A stretch of 64,000 nucleotides of DNA from NCBI RefSeq assembly GCF_900095025.1, contig NZ_FMBK01000002.1, positions 186,001 to 250,000 on the forward strand. The letters are read 5' to 3'. The first letter of the stretch is position 1. Every line of letters starts with the position of its first letter. This DNA comes from Acinetobacter albensis (lineage in GTDB: Bacteria; Pseudomonadota; Gammaproteobacteria; Pseudomonadales; Moraxellaceae). Position numbers and translations under genes: made by a program. The notes under the pieces were generated by a model. The model saw only the letters and a program-made list of their open reading frames with translations. It was not told where the DNA came from and did no database searches. Below are positions 38,533-46,950 of this stretch, piece by piece.

Positions 38533-39282
38533 TTATTCATCTAGTTGCGCGAGAACTTCATCTGAAAATTCAACGTTGGTATAGACATTTTGAACATCAT
38601 CTAAGTCTTCAAACATATCAATCATTTTCATGATTTTTTTCGCTTGATCGATGTCTGTAATTTCGGCTTTGGTTGATGGGTTCATCACCACTTCAGCATT
38701 ATCAGATTTAAGGCCAGCAGCAGTTAAAGCATCCTGCACCTCACCAAATGTTTCTGGGGTGGTAATAACCAAAATTTCATTTTCTGAAACTTCGATATCT
38801 TCTGCGCCCGCTTCCAAAGCAACATCCATGATTTTATCTTCTAAAGAGACATCTTCAAAAGTAATTTCACCGCGTTTCGTGAATAGGAATGCGACTGAAC
38901 CATTGGTGCCTAAGTTGCCATCTGTTTTCGAAAAACAGTGGCGTACATCAGGTACGGTACGGTTTAAATTATCCGTCATGGTTTCAATAATAACTGCAAC
39001 ACCACCCACGCCATAACCTTCGTAGGTTACTTCTTTTAAATCGTCGTTATCTTCACCACCAGCACCACGTTGAATGGCACGGTTAATCACATCACGCGTC
39101 ATGTTTACCGATAAGGCTTTTTCAACAACAGCACGTAGACGAGGGTTACTGCCTGCATCTGGGCCACCGAGTTTTGCAGCTGTGGTTAATTCACGAATGT
39201 ATTTGGTAAAAACTTTACCACGACTAGCATCTTGTCTTGCTTTGCGATGCTTAATATTAGCCCACTTGGAATGACCCGCCAT
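38533..39282 (-). CDS. yebC: YebC/PmpR family translation/transcription factor
   Basis: A 249-residue protein of the YebC/TACO1 family, with a diagnostic start [23 protein letters not shown], the [14 protein letters not shown] segment and acidic C-terminal domain. Members have been described as DNA-binding regulators and, more recently, as factors relieving ribosome stalling at proline stretches. The full-length sequence is intact. It stands alone, separated by 110 bases from the downstream acyltransferase on the same strand. No RuvC neighbour is present, unlike in many genomes (ruvC lies at 49 kb). Confidence 0.95.
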   Translation of the reverse strand: MAGHSKWANIKHRKARQDASRGKVFTKYIRELTTAAKLGGPDAGSNPRLRAVVEKALSVNMTRDVINRAIQRGAGGEDNDDLKEVTYEGYGVGGVAVIIETMTDNLNRTVPDVRHCFSKTDGNLGTNGSVAFLFTKRGEITFEDVSLEDKIMDVALEAGAEDIEVSENEILVITTPETFGEVQDALTAAGLKSDNAEVVMNPSTKAEITDIDQAKKIMKMIDMFEDLDDVQNVYTNVEFSDEVLAQLDE

Positions 39283-39395
39283 GCGAAATATGCTCCTTTT
39301 AGATTGGCTTTATGCCGAATCGAATGTGATAAATTCTACCATAAGCCCTTTTTTATTAGGAAGAGCTGGCTTTTAGGTTTTTGAACAAATAGCGT

Positions 39396-39959
39396 TTAGT
39401 TGAGAGATTCTGGAATAACAATATCCAAACCAACTTTATCTTTGTACATTTGTTTTAGTAAAGCCAAATCATGATTGATTTCAGTGGGATAAATTTTGCC
39501 TAAAATTCCACCTTGTTTTGTTTTTGAGTTGGCATACATCAAAATAATGGGAACGTTAGCTGCTTTGGCAATATGCCAAAAACCAGTACGAATAGGGCGA
39601 CGCGTTTCACCTGTTTTGGCGCGTGTTGCTTCTGGAGCGATCACGAGGTTGAATTTTTCATTTTTTTGAAAATATTCAACCATCAGCGACACAATATCTG
39701 TATTGGCTTTACGATCAACAGCAATACCTCCAATCGCGTCCAAGATGGGTTTCATTGGACCTTTGAACAACTCTTTTTTGATCAGTGTATGAATTTTCAT
39801 ATCGAGTATTTGAAAAAGCGCCAGTGAAAGTATTGCATCCATCATGGAGGTATGTTCAAAACCAACAATCACCTGCTTATCTTCAAGTAGGTTTGGCTCT
39901 ACATGGTAATTCCATCCGGCAAGTTTGAATGCTGATTCGCCTATCATTTTTTTTAGCAT
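39396..39959 (-). CDS. 1-acylglycerol-3-phosphate acyltransferase-like (PlsC family)
   Basis: A 187-residue PlsC-family acyltransferase. The catalytic HX4D motif is FEHTSMMDA near residue 35, and the later EGTR-like motif reads APEATRAKTG near residue 109. Compared with genuine PlsC it is short and lacks the N-terminal membrane helices; it is like the small cytosolic family of unknown acceptor. It could acylate lysophospholipid or a metabolite. There is no clear operon partner. The start is the first ATG in frame; a second ATG four codons later is equally possible. Confidence 0.75.
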   Translation of the reverse strand: MLKKMIGESAFKLAGWNYHVEPNLLEDKQVIVGFEHTSMMDAILSLALFQILDMKIHTLIKKELFKGPMKPILDAIGGIAVDRKANTDIVSLMVEYFQKNEKFNLVIAPEATRAKTGETRRPIRTGFWHIAKAANVPIILMYANSKTKQGGILGKIYPTEINHDLALLKQMYKDKVGLDIVIPESLN

Positions 39960-40257
39960 AGAAAATTACAATACAATTTTAAAGAGTGGTAATTTCTGCT
40001 TGTTCTTAAGAGGAGTCAAGAGCAGCTTTGTTCAAACTGATCAATAAATATTGCCACAAAAAAAAAGTTTTTATTGGTTTAAAGTATAAATAAACGCTGA
40101 TGCATCTTTAAAAACACTGATTCGATCTAAAATAACTATGAATTATGATCAAAAATGCCTATCCAGATTAAAGATAACCTATTAGACTTTTGTCTAAGAT
40201 CGAACGTATATCAGCAGCATGTTCGACTTTAGGTGTATTTTATCAGGGATGAAAATA
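39960..40257. other. Intergenic region upstream of a mini membrane protein gene
   Basis: AT-rich, with no ORF supported. A homopolymer A-run (about 40062) and weak -10-like sequences only. Confidence 0.45.
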
Positions 40258-40398
40258 ATGACGTATTTCTCTACTTTTTTACTGGCATTGATTTTGTTTG
40301 TACTGATTGTGCTGTGGTCTTTAATCGAAATTACTCTAGAATATCGCAAGCAACGTAAGTTTAGTTCACTCAAAAAATCAAAAATTCAGCTTTATTAA
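40258..40398 (+). CDS. 46-residue single-span membrane mini-protein
   Basis: A short ORF translating to MTYFSTFLLALILFVLIVL followed by WSLIEITLEYRKQRKFSS and ending in IQLY. One strong hydrophobic span (residues 4-22) is followed by a basic cytoplasmic tail (positive-inside rule fits N-out/C-in). Ribosome-binding site AGGGATG lies 6-8 bases upstream. An in-frame ATG nine bases earlier overlaps it. I do not recognise a family; such single-span small proteins often modulate membrane complexes. Real coding status is likely but unproven. Confidence 0.55.
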   Translation: MTYFSTFLLALILFVLIVLWSLIEITLEYRKQRKFSSLKKSKIQLY

Positions 40399-40853
40399 AT
40401 ATCGATACTTTTATTTTTCTTGTCAAAATAATGAGTGGTATCTTTTAATCATGAAATATTAAGACTTTAAAAGTATAGTTAAAATGAAGTGGTATTGATT
40501 GCTTTTAGATACAGATGAGTGATTAAGCTATTTAAATGGTACATTTCATCAATCCATCATCAGTTTTTATAAAAAAATAATTTTTAACAATGAATAATCA
40601 ATACCTAAAAATGATAAAAATATTCAAAAATAAGTGGGAACTTAACTTTTTAACATGTCCATTGATAATTAAAAAATGAGAGTAAATAATAATTTTTCAA
40701 TCCCTTAGTTTTATATTAATATTTGAATTAAAGCTGAAATTTAACAATGCTCGCTATTATGAAAAGTCGCATTAACTCTATTAAGACTGCTAAAATTGTT
40801 CCAATTACATGATGACAAATGAATTTTTATTGTTTTATGCACTATCATAGGTT
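40399..40853. other. AT-rich intergenic region
   Basis: No ORF with ribosome-binding site and no clear hairpin was seen. Confidence 0.4.
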
Positions 40854-41051
40854 ATGAAACAGTCGCAAAGAAAATTAGTCGCTCCAACCTCAGAATGGAC
40901 CATCGAACAAGATATTTACTTGATCGAAAATAGTGCATTGAATTTGAATGAGCTCTGTAAACACTTACCTTATACCGAAGATCAAATTAGACAACGTAAA
41001 TAAATTTTAGGTCTGATTAGACGTAAACGGCAAATGAGACCCTTTAAGTAA
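40854..41051 (+). pseudogene. Small gene apparently interrupted by an in-frame stop
   Basis: An ATG at 40854 opens a 49-codon ORF (MKQSQRKLVAPTSEWTIEQD..., ending QIRQRK) that stops at TAA 41001-41003. The same frame continues for 15 more sense codons (ILGLIRRKRQMRPFK) to TAA at 41049. The downstream residues are basic and continue the helical pattern, suggesting an ancestral protein of about 65 residues whose C-terminal basic tail has been cut off by one base change. The text resembles a short SANT/Myb-like helical protein (EWT...D.YL...), but that is a guess. A stop readthrough or a naturally short protein is possible. Confidence 0.45.
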
Positions 41052-41175
41052 ATACATGATTAAAAATTGCTGAGTTTACTAGATCACTTATTTATAATAT
41101 TTCACACAACTAGAACATAAACGTTATTCTAAAATACAACGTTACACGAATGATGATCGTTCGCTATTGAATCAA

Positions 41176-41203
41176 ACCATCAAATGTTTGAGGATGGTCT
41201 TTT
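41176..41203 (+). terminator. Terminator-like hairpin
   Basis: ACCATCAAA pairs imperfectly with TTTGAGGATGGT (bulge of two to three bases) and is followed by CTTTTCTC. It may end transcription from the interrupted small gene or sit in the leader of the acidic protein gene. Confidence 0.4.
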
Positions 41204-41229
41204 CTCGGTTAAATAAGTGATGGATCGCC

Positions 41230-41430
41230 ATGATAGATGAAGAAAAGCCTTTAGATTTTGAAGATGATGATGAGCCTCAGGATTTCGAAGATGAAGAATT
41301 TCTCGACGATAAGAAAGAGGATGAAATGTATAACCCTATTACTAAAGATGGATCAAGTATCGATCCCGCAGAGGATGGTAAACGCCATATTCGCCCTGAA
41401 GATGGTGACCCTATAGAAATCGAACAGTGA
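41230..41430 (+). CDS. Highly acidic 66-residue hypothetical protein
   Basis: Protein beginning MIDEEKPLDFEDDDEPQDF with a strongly acidic first half (repeats of DFEDDDEPQ / DFEDEEFLDD) and a second half holding NPITKDGSSIDPAEDG and PEDGDPIEIEQ. It is likely intrinsically disordered, without cysteines or hydrophobic segments. The net charge resembles DNA-mimic or RNA-polymerase-binding small proteins, but I cannot place it. A weak GGAT ribosome-binding site and a strong terminator after the stop support a genuine gene. Confidence 0.65.
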   Translation: MIDEEKPLDFEDDDEPQDFEDEEFLDDKKEDEMYNPITKDGSSIDPAEDGKRHIRPEDGDPIEIEQ

Positions 41431-41435
41431 AGAAG

Positions 41436-41460
41436 AAGCCCAATTTCAAATTGGGCTTTT
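41436..41460 (+). terminator. Terminator of the acidic-protein gene
   Basis: AAGCCCAATTT and AAATTGGGCTT form a perfect 11-bp stem (minimal one-base loop as written), followed by T residues. Confidence 0.85.
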
Positions 41461-41663
41461 AAAATATTTGCTAAAATCGAGATTTGTAGAGTTATAAATA
41501 TTATAAAAACTTTAGATTTTTTGATGAGTGAAATTTTTAAGCATTAGACTAGTCTGAGAACATAATGACTCAAAAATATAACAATAACCCAAAGTTAAGT
41601 TGATTGAACAAAGATCAAGATGAGGTATATTTTTATTTAGCCCAATGAATTCAGGATGTTTAT

Positions 41664-41891
41664 ATGAGTATATGGATAGCCAATAGGAATCAGAATAATC
41701 AATATATTTTTACCGAAGGATTAGAACTTCAACAGCAGGAATTGGAAGAAGTGCGGGTGGGTGCCGAAAAATACTATCGCAATATTATTCATGATTCAGC
41801 GCATACTTTTTATGTCTATACAGTTGAAAAATTAGCAGGCGAAGAGCTAACAAAATTACACAGTGAATGGAATAGATTTTGCTCTCTATAA
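41664..41891 (+). CDS. Hypothetical protein, 75 residues
   Basis: Small soluble protein starting MSIWIANRNQNNQYIF. Residues 18-45 (LELQQQELEEVRVGAEKYYR) are helical and amphipathic, and it ends LHSEWNRFCSL. AGGATG lies 6 bases before the ATG. No motif is recognised. It stands alone; its downstream neighbour is the convergent recombinase gene. Codon use is like the surrounding genes. Confidence 0.6.
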   Translation: MSIWIANRNQNNQYIFTEGLELQQQELEEVRVGAEKYYRNIIHDSAHTFYVYTVEKLAGEELTKLHSEWNRFCSL

Positions 41892-42152
41892 ATTGACTCA
41901 ACATAATTAATTTTAACATCTCTTTAAAAATGCTTTTTAGGCCTAAATGATAAAGTCATGCTTATAAAAATCATTTTGATAAATATGTTCATTTCAACAA
42001 ATCAACTCTAATTCTATGTTTTAGTTTGCTCATAGTTTAAATGCATTTTTAATATTTTAAATATTTTTTAATTAAATAATTTATTGATTTTTATCCAATA
42101 TTTTTTTCTTGGAGATTCTTACTTTAATACAGAATCAGAGTTGGATTATTTA

Positions 42153-43388
42153 TTACATTTCTTTAATTTTATATTCGCCTAACACTATATTCTCAATCCT
42201 GTTCAGGATTTCACGTAAATTTTGCTCACTGATTTTGAGATGATCTGAGTTTATGTTTTGATCATCGTCGCTTTGATGATTGAGTAAATTATTCATTGTA
42301 TGTGGGTCATTATCTAATGTTTCAGCAATAATGCTAAATGTGCGTCTTAAATCTTGAAAGTTAAACTCAATTCCAGATAACGCACTAATTTTTTGACATA
42401 CTTTTGAAATATTACTGATGTGGCCTGTTTTAGATTTAACCGATGGAAATACCCATTTACACGTAATATGAGCTCGTCTTTTTCTCATCAAGGAAAATAA
42501 GAAATCTCCCATCGGTAAAGAATGAGTTTTTCGACTGTTTGAATCTCTTAAGTGAATCCACCCATTTTTTAAGTCGATGTTAGACCAAGACAAAGATTCA
42601 CATTCTTCACGTCTAAAACCAGTCAGCACGAGAGTCAGTAAAAAGTCTCGATTGGTATGATTTTTTTGTCCGCGATCTTGATATTCAAACACTGCTTTAG
42701 TCCATGCTGATATCTGATCTTGATTAAGGTGATTTTTGCGAAGACGAATTTTATTCCATGAGTTTTTTCTATTTAGGATTGTGACTGGATTAAGAGTGTT
42801 AAGAATGGGTTGATCATTTTTATCTAAATAATGTTCAATTGAATAATTATAAATTGCGCGGAAAACACGCATTGCCATATTGGCCTGAGATTCACTTTGT
42901 AAAGAAAGGTGGGTGTGCTTTGCTTGAATCATGCGAGGTGAAATCGCATCAATTTTGTAAGATTTCCAATCCTGAAGATATCGATCAATGACTATCCTAT
43001 AATCATGAAGGGTTCGTTGTTTTAATTTTTTATGACTTAGATAGTTTTGAAAGGCTTGTTCAAGTGTAGGTTTATTTTTAGGTAAATCGTTTTTTACATT
43101 TTCATTTAAAGTAGCAGTACGTTTTATTGTATTGGGATGAATACCTTGCCTCATTTCACTCAGTTTGCTTTGAGCAATATTTCGCGCTTGTATAGAGGTT
43201 AAATTACCGTGTAAACCGATGGTAGAGCGAACCGTTTTGCCTGATACTTTTTTTTCAACAATATAAGTTTTACAGGTCAAATTTACTCGAATTGCAAAAC
43301 CAATCAGCTCGCTATCTCGAAAAATGGCGGGTGTCATTTCGAGTTGATCAATAAATGTCTCCGTGAGCTTTACTCTTGATGATGACAT
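42153..43388 (-). CDS. Tyrosine recombinase (phage-type integrase) lacking the catalytic tyrosine
   Basis: A 411-residue integrase with the arm-binding DUF4102-like N-terminus, SAM-like core-binding domain (about 100-190) and a C-terminal catalytic fold. Active-site positions: Arg I in TGFRREECESL and Lys in RKTHSLPM present; HxxR is changed to QxxR (FQDLRRT); the fourth-position His in LLNHQ present. The nucleophile region reads NINSDHLKIS where relatives have a tyrosine (about AGYIQIS): the aligned residue is His. TAT to CAT would be a single transition. The protein therefore looks catalytically dead, perhaps domesticated. ATG 43388 is chosen over GTG 43430. It faces away from the tRNA-Ile2 gene about 160 bases away. 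Confidence 0.8.
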   Translation of the reverse strand: MSSSRVKLTETFIDQLEMTPAIFRDSELIGFAIRVNLTCKTYIVEKKVSGKTVRSTIGLHGNLTSIQARNIAQSKLSEMRQGIHPNTIKRTATLNENVKNDLPKNKPTLEQAFQNYLSHKKLKQRTLHDYRIVIDRYLQDWKSYKIDAISPRMIQAKHTHLSLQSESQANMAMRVFRAIYNYSIEHYLDKNDQPILNTLNPVTILNRKNSWNKIRLRKNHLNQDQISAWTKAVFEYQDRGQKNHTNRDFLLTLVLTGFRREECESLSWSNIDLKNGWIHLRDSNSRKTHSLPMGDFLFSLMRKRRAHITCKWVFPSVKSKTGHISNISKVCQKISALSGIEFNFQDLRRTFSIIAETLDNDPHTMNNLLNHQSDDDQNINSDHLKISEQNLREILNRIENIVLGEYKIKEM

Positions 43389-43549
43389 CGCTAGAATCGC
43401 TAACCATTGCAATACTTCAAAATATAGCACAATAATTTCTTGCGTCTAGCTTAAGTCTACATGTAAAAAATGCTTGCTCAAGAATGAAATGTTAGATAGT
43501 ATTGGTTCGCAAACAAACTATTGATAATAGTGGGTTTGATAGCATAAAA

Positions 43550-43626
<77 letters not shown>

Positions 43627-43634
43627 GATAAAAC

Positions 43635-43670
43635 AACCACTTAGGTGTACTAATCCTAAGTGGTTTTTTA
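43635..43670 (+). terminator. Terminator of the tRNA-Ile2 gene
   Basis: AACCACTTAGG and CCTAAGTGGTT form an 11-bp stem with a 9-base loop, followed by TTTT. Confidence 0.9.
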
Positions 43671-43903
43671 ATGTCTAATTTTATGTAAATAGAATTAAGT
43701 ATTTCATACTAATAAGATTTTGGTGTTTAAGTCATTTAATTTTTCCATAAATTTGCTTGAAAAATTATTGTAAATTTACTTGAGTTATTTGGAAAATATG
43801 CTAATAAATAGAAGTGAGTTATTTTTAACTATATTAATGTTTCAGGATGAAATGTCTTTTTTAAATTTTAAATTTGAAAACAATCCAATAAGGAGTTTTG
43901 GAA
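43671..43903. other. Intergenic region downstream of tRNA-Ile2
   Basis: AT-rich. No copy of the tRNA 3' end (attachment-site repeat) was seen here or elsewhere in the window. Confidence 0.45.
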
Positions 43904-44017
43904 ATGCTTCAATTGCTTATGAAATTATTTTGTTTGCATGTCTACGAGTATGAGTATATGCAAGAAATAGGTGAGCATAAGGAATGTAGAAAGTGTGGCA
44001 TAAATAAGTCACTTTAG
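43904..44017 (+). CDS. 37-residue Cys-containing mini-protein (DUF1660-like)
   Basis: A short ORF MLQLLMKLFCLHVYEYEYMQ followed by EIGEHKECRKCGINKSL. The ending ECRKCG is a CxxC and the pattern C-L-H-x-Y ... C-x-x-C resembles the small DUF1660-type proteins found in prophages, probably binding zinc through Cys/His. AAGGAG stands 9 bases before the ATG, strong support for translation. It is downstream of the tRNA-Ile2 gene, where integrated elements usually lie. Confidence 0.6.
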   Translation: MLQLLMKLFCLHVYEYEYMQEIGEHKECRKCGINKSL

Positions 44018-44255
44018 CTGATATTATTGATCATTATTAGTGGGCGTAAAGCTCACTTTTTTATTTTTAGGCTGTGCTAAATTAAATTTCGTGTTTCATT
44101 ATTTAGTTTGAAAGGCTTTTATTCTTTTTGTGAAAACTGAATATTAATCAAAAAAATGGTATAAAAATAATATGAAAATTTAATCAAAATCATTACATTT
44201 GCTTTTCGTTTATATCTAAAATTTGTTTAGAAAAAATAACTGTGAATTTCTATAT

Positions 44256-44480
44256 ATGAGCAAAAATTTTAAATCGCTAACTTATATTGTCGATGAACAT
44301 TTAACTGATACTTTATCTTGGCTATGCCATCATCAAGATACTTTTGATTCGTTTATTTACAATGCTCTTACTCAAGAGTTAGCGGTGCAGCATGCAAATG
44401 GAACAGATATTATCCGAGTAGGGGATTATCTCAATGCCAGCTATGGCATTTTGCTCACGGCGCATAACTTTGCTGAATAA
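44256..44480 (+). CDS. Hypothetical protein, 74 residues
   Basis: Starts MSKNFKSLTYIVDEHLTDTL and ends NASYGILLTAHNFAE. There is no membrane segment and no known motif; a single Cys occurs in WLCHHQD. The start at 44256 is chosen over an in-frame TTG at 44223 because the upstream residues look unlike a natural N-terminus, but no clear ribosome-binding site is present. A bidirectional terminator follows. Coding status likely, function unknown. Confidence 0.55.
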   Translation: MSKNFKSLTYIVDEHLTDTLSWLCHHQDTFDSFIYNALTQELAVQHANGTDIIRVGDYLNASYGILLTAHNFAE

Positions 44481-44491
44481 TGTTCTAATAA

Positions 44492-44514
44492 AAAAAGCCC
44501 GAAGTGGGCTTTTT
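44492..44514. terminator. Bidirectional terminator between small gene and bioB
   Basis: AAAAAGCCC and GGGCTTTTT pair with a five-base loop. Confidence 0.88.
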
Positions 44515-44537
44515 GATAGATGACACAGAACAATAAG

Positions 44538-45530
44538 TTAGCTTGCCATAGCATCGACTGATAATTGTTTCACATTGGGTTTTGCTTTTTCAGCAATTAA
44601 ACCTAATTTATCAAATAACTGTTTATCTCTGCCTTCACCTGCATTTGGTGTCGTTAATAGCTTTTCGCCTGAAAAGAGAGAATTTGCACCTGCCATAAAT
44701 GCGAGTGCCTGATCAGAATCAGACAAAGATTCACGACCAGCAGAAAGACGAATATAACTTTTCGGCATAATAATACGCGCCACTGCAATAGTACGAATCC
44801 ATTCTGTCACTTCTAATTTTTCAACTTCTGCCAAAGGCGTACCTTCAATCGGAACCAACATATTAATCGGAACAGATTCTGGATGAATGGCCAATGTGGC
44901 CAATTCATGTAAGAGCCCAACACGATCTTGCTGGCTTTCACCCAAACCGACAATACCACCGCTACAGACTTTCATGCCCGCTTGGCGAACGAAATCTAAG
45001 GTATTTAAACGATCATCAAAAGTTCGCGTCGTAATAATATTGGCGTAGTATTCACGAGAGGTGTCAAGATTATGATTGTAGTAGTCTAAACCTGCTGAAT
45101 TTAAACGTTCAGCTTGCGATTGGTTTAGCATGCCTAAAGTCATACAGGTTTCTAAACCTAAGGCTTTAACTTCACTGACCATTTCCAGTACATACGGCAT
45201 ATCGCGTTCATGCGGGTTTCGCCATGCTGCGCCCATGCAAAAACGTGAAGAGCCAGCGGCTAAAGCTTCTTTGGCTTCTTGAATGACTTTATCGACTGCA
45301 ATACGTTTTTCAGCTTCTAGCTTAGAATCGTAACGTGCCGATTGAGAGCAATATTTACAATCTTCAGGACACTTACCTGTTTTGATAGAAAGCAAAGTGC
45401 TGACTTGAATCGTATTCGGATCAAAATGTTCACGATGAATGCGTTGTGCTTCAAAAACTAAATCTAAAAAAGGCTGGTTATACAAAGCCTCAATTTCTTG
45501 ACGTGTCCAGTCATTACGTACATTCGTCAT
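44538..45530 (-). CDS. bioB: Biotin synthase
   Basis: Radical SAM enzyme inserting sulfur into dethiobiotin to form biotin. 330 residues. The [4Fe-4S]-SAM motif [15 protein letters not shown] at about residues 54-68 is intact, and the ligands of the second cluster are visible in [36 protein letters not shown] and [11 protein letters not shown]. Length and motifs are standard. Its partners bioA/F/C/D are not in this window. No biotin (BirA) operator was recognised upstream. Confidence 0.97.
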   Translation of the reverse strand: MTNVRNDWTRQEIEALYNQPFLDLVFEAQRIHREHFDPNTIQVSTLLSIKTGKCPEDCKYCSQSARYDSKLEAEKRIAVDKVIQEAKEALAAGSSRFCMGAAWRNPHERDMPYVLEMVSEVKALGLETCMTLGMLNQSQAERLNSAGLDYYNHNLDTSREYYANIITTRTFDDRLNTLDFVRQAGMKVCSGGIVGLGESQQDRVGLLHELATLAIHPESVPINMLVPIEGTPLAEVEKLEVTEWIRTIAVARIIMPKSYIRLSAGRESLSDSDQALAFMAGANSLFSGEKLLTTPNAGEGRDKQLFDKLGLIAEKAKPNVKQLSVDAMAS

Positions 45531-45826
45531 CAGTGAAATCCATAATCATCGTTATTACTTTATTTTATCATACCTAATTTAATTAAAATCTACAGGCATA
45601 AAAAGCCAATTTTAATAGTATCTATCGATTAATTTTGTGAATTTATGCTCATTATAAGATTTAACTTTATTCACGAAATTATTCTATTTTTAGCCATTAT
45701 CGTTACAAAGTTTTTTTGACTTATCTTTTAACTATGCCTTGAACAGGCAACTAATTTTTTTCTACAGATGAAATTTTGTAAATATCTGGAAAACTGAGAG
45801 AGTAAACAAAAATATTATTAAAAGAT

Positions 45827-46927
45827 TCAAACTACACCTGATTTAATCATTTGTTCCTGAATCGCCCAATCTATATGGACTTGCACAATTTCATCATGCA
45901 AGTCGTAATGCTGTTTTAAAATTTCAATAATTTGATGTGAAAAAGGTGCATTGCCTAAGCCAATGGCAATATTACGCATAAAGCTTTGGTAGCCTGTGCG
46001 TCGTAGTGGACTTCCTTCTGTATTGGACAAAAAAGTTTGCTCATCCCATTGCCATAAGTCCAGTAAAGTAACCTGATCTAATCCATGACGTGGATTAAAA
46101 TCTTCAATCGTGGCTTTTTTGGCAAAACTGTTCCAGGGGCAAATGAGTTGGCAATCATCACAGCCAAACACTCGATTACCAATCCCACGACGTAATTCTT
46201 CAGCAATAATCCCTTTATATTCGATGGTTAAATAAGCAATACACTTTCGTGCATCGAGCATATAAGGTTCAACAATCGCTTGTGTGGGACAGATGTCGAT
46301 ACAGGCGGTACAAGAGCCACAATGCTTTGTGGTTGGGCCGTCAAAAGGTAAATCTAATGAAGTAAACAGTTCGCCTAAAACAAAAAAAGATCCTGAGCTT
46401 TTATGAATGAGTAAGGTATGTTTTCCAGTCCATCCCATACCAGCATTTTCAGCCAAGGACTTTTCGAATACTGGTGCAGAGTCCGCAAAAGGGCGCGCTT
46501 CAAAATCACCTACTTTTTCACGAATTTTTGCCGCCAAAGTTTTTAAGCGTCCGCGCATAACTTTATGATAATCACGACCACGTGCATAGCGTGCAATAAT
46601 GGCTGCATTGGGTTCATCTGGAATATAACGTGGTTTTGGTGTTTCAACTAAGTAGTTCATCCGAACACAAATAATGCTTTTTGTACCAGGAATGAGTAAG
46701 GTGGGGTCAGCGCGTTTCTCTAAATTTTCTTCTAGAAATTTCATATCGCCATGATAACCCCGTTTTAAGTATTCTTTAAAACGCTCCAATTCTGCTTGAG
46801 CATCTGGTTTGGCGATGACACAATCACTAAAGCCCAACTCTAAAGCTTGCGCTTTAATCCACTTTTTGAGTGCTTCAGAATCATCTTGATCTAAATGGAT
46901 TTTTTGTGACAAGGTAGAAGAAACCAT
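45827..46927 (-). CDS. queG: Epoxyqueuosine reductase
   Basis: Cobalamin- and iron-sulfur-dependent enzyme performing the last step of queuosine synthesis in tRNA. About 367 residues, near E. coli QueG (379). Two [4Fe-4S] clusters are indicated by CGSCTACIDICPTQAI and FGCDDCQLICPWN. The substrate and cobalamin region GRDYHKVMRGRLK is typical. The longest ORF (to 47077) would overlap the divergent nnrD gene; the ATG at 46927 (MVSSTLSQKIH) leaves a 23-base divergent spacer. Such divergent or adjacent queG-nnrD pairing is common. Confidence 0.94.
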   Translation of the reverse strand: MVSSTLSQKIHLDQDDSEALKKWIKAQALELGFSDCVIAKPDAQAELERFKEYLKRGYHGDMKFLEENLEKRADPTLLIPGTKSIICVRMNYLVETPKPRYIPDEPNAAIIARYARGRDYHKVMRGRLKTLAAKIREKVGDFEARPFADSAPVFEKSLAENAGMGWTGKHTLLIHKSSGSFFVLGELFTSLDLPFDGPTTKHCGSCTACIDICPTQAIVEPYMLDARKCIAYLTIEYKGIIAEELRRGIGNRVFGCDDCQLICPWNSFAKKATIEDFNPRHGLDQVTLLDLWQWDEQTFLSNTEGSPLRRTGYQSFMRNIAIGLGNAPFSHQIIEILKQHYDLHDEIVQVHIDWAIQEQMIKSGVV

Positions 46928-46950
46928 AATGAAATATAAAGGGAAAAATA

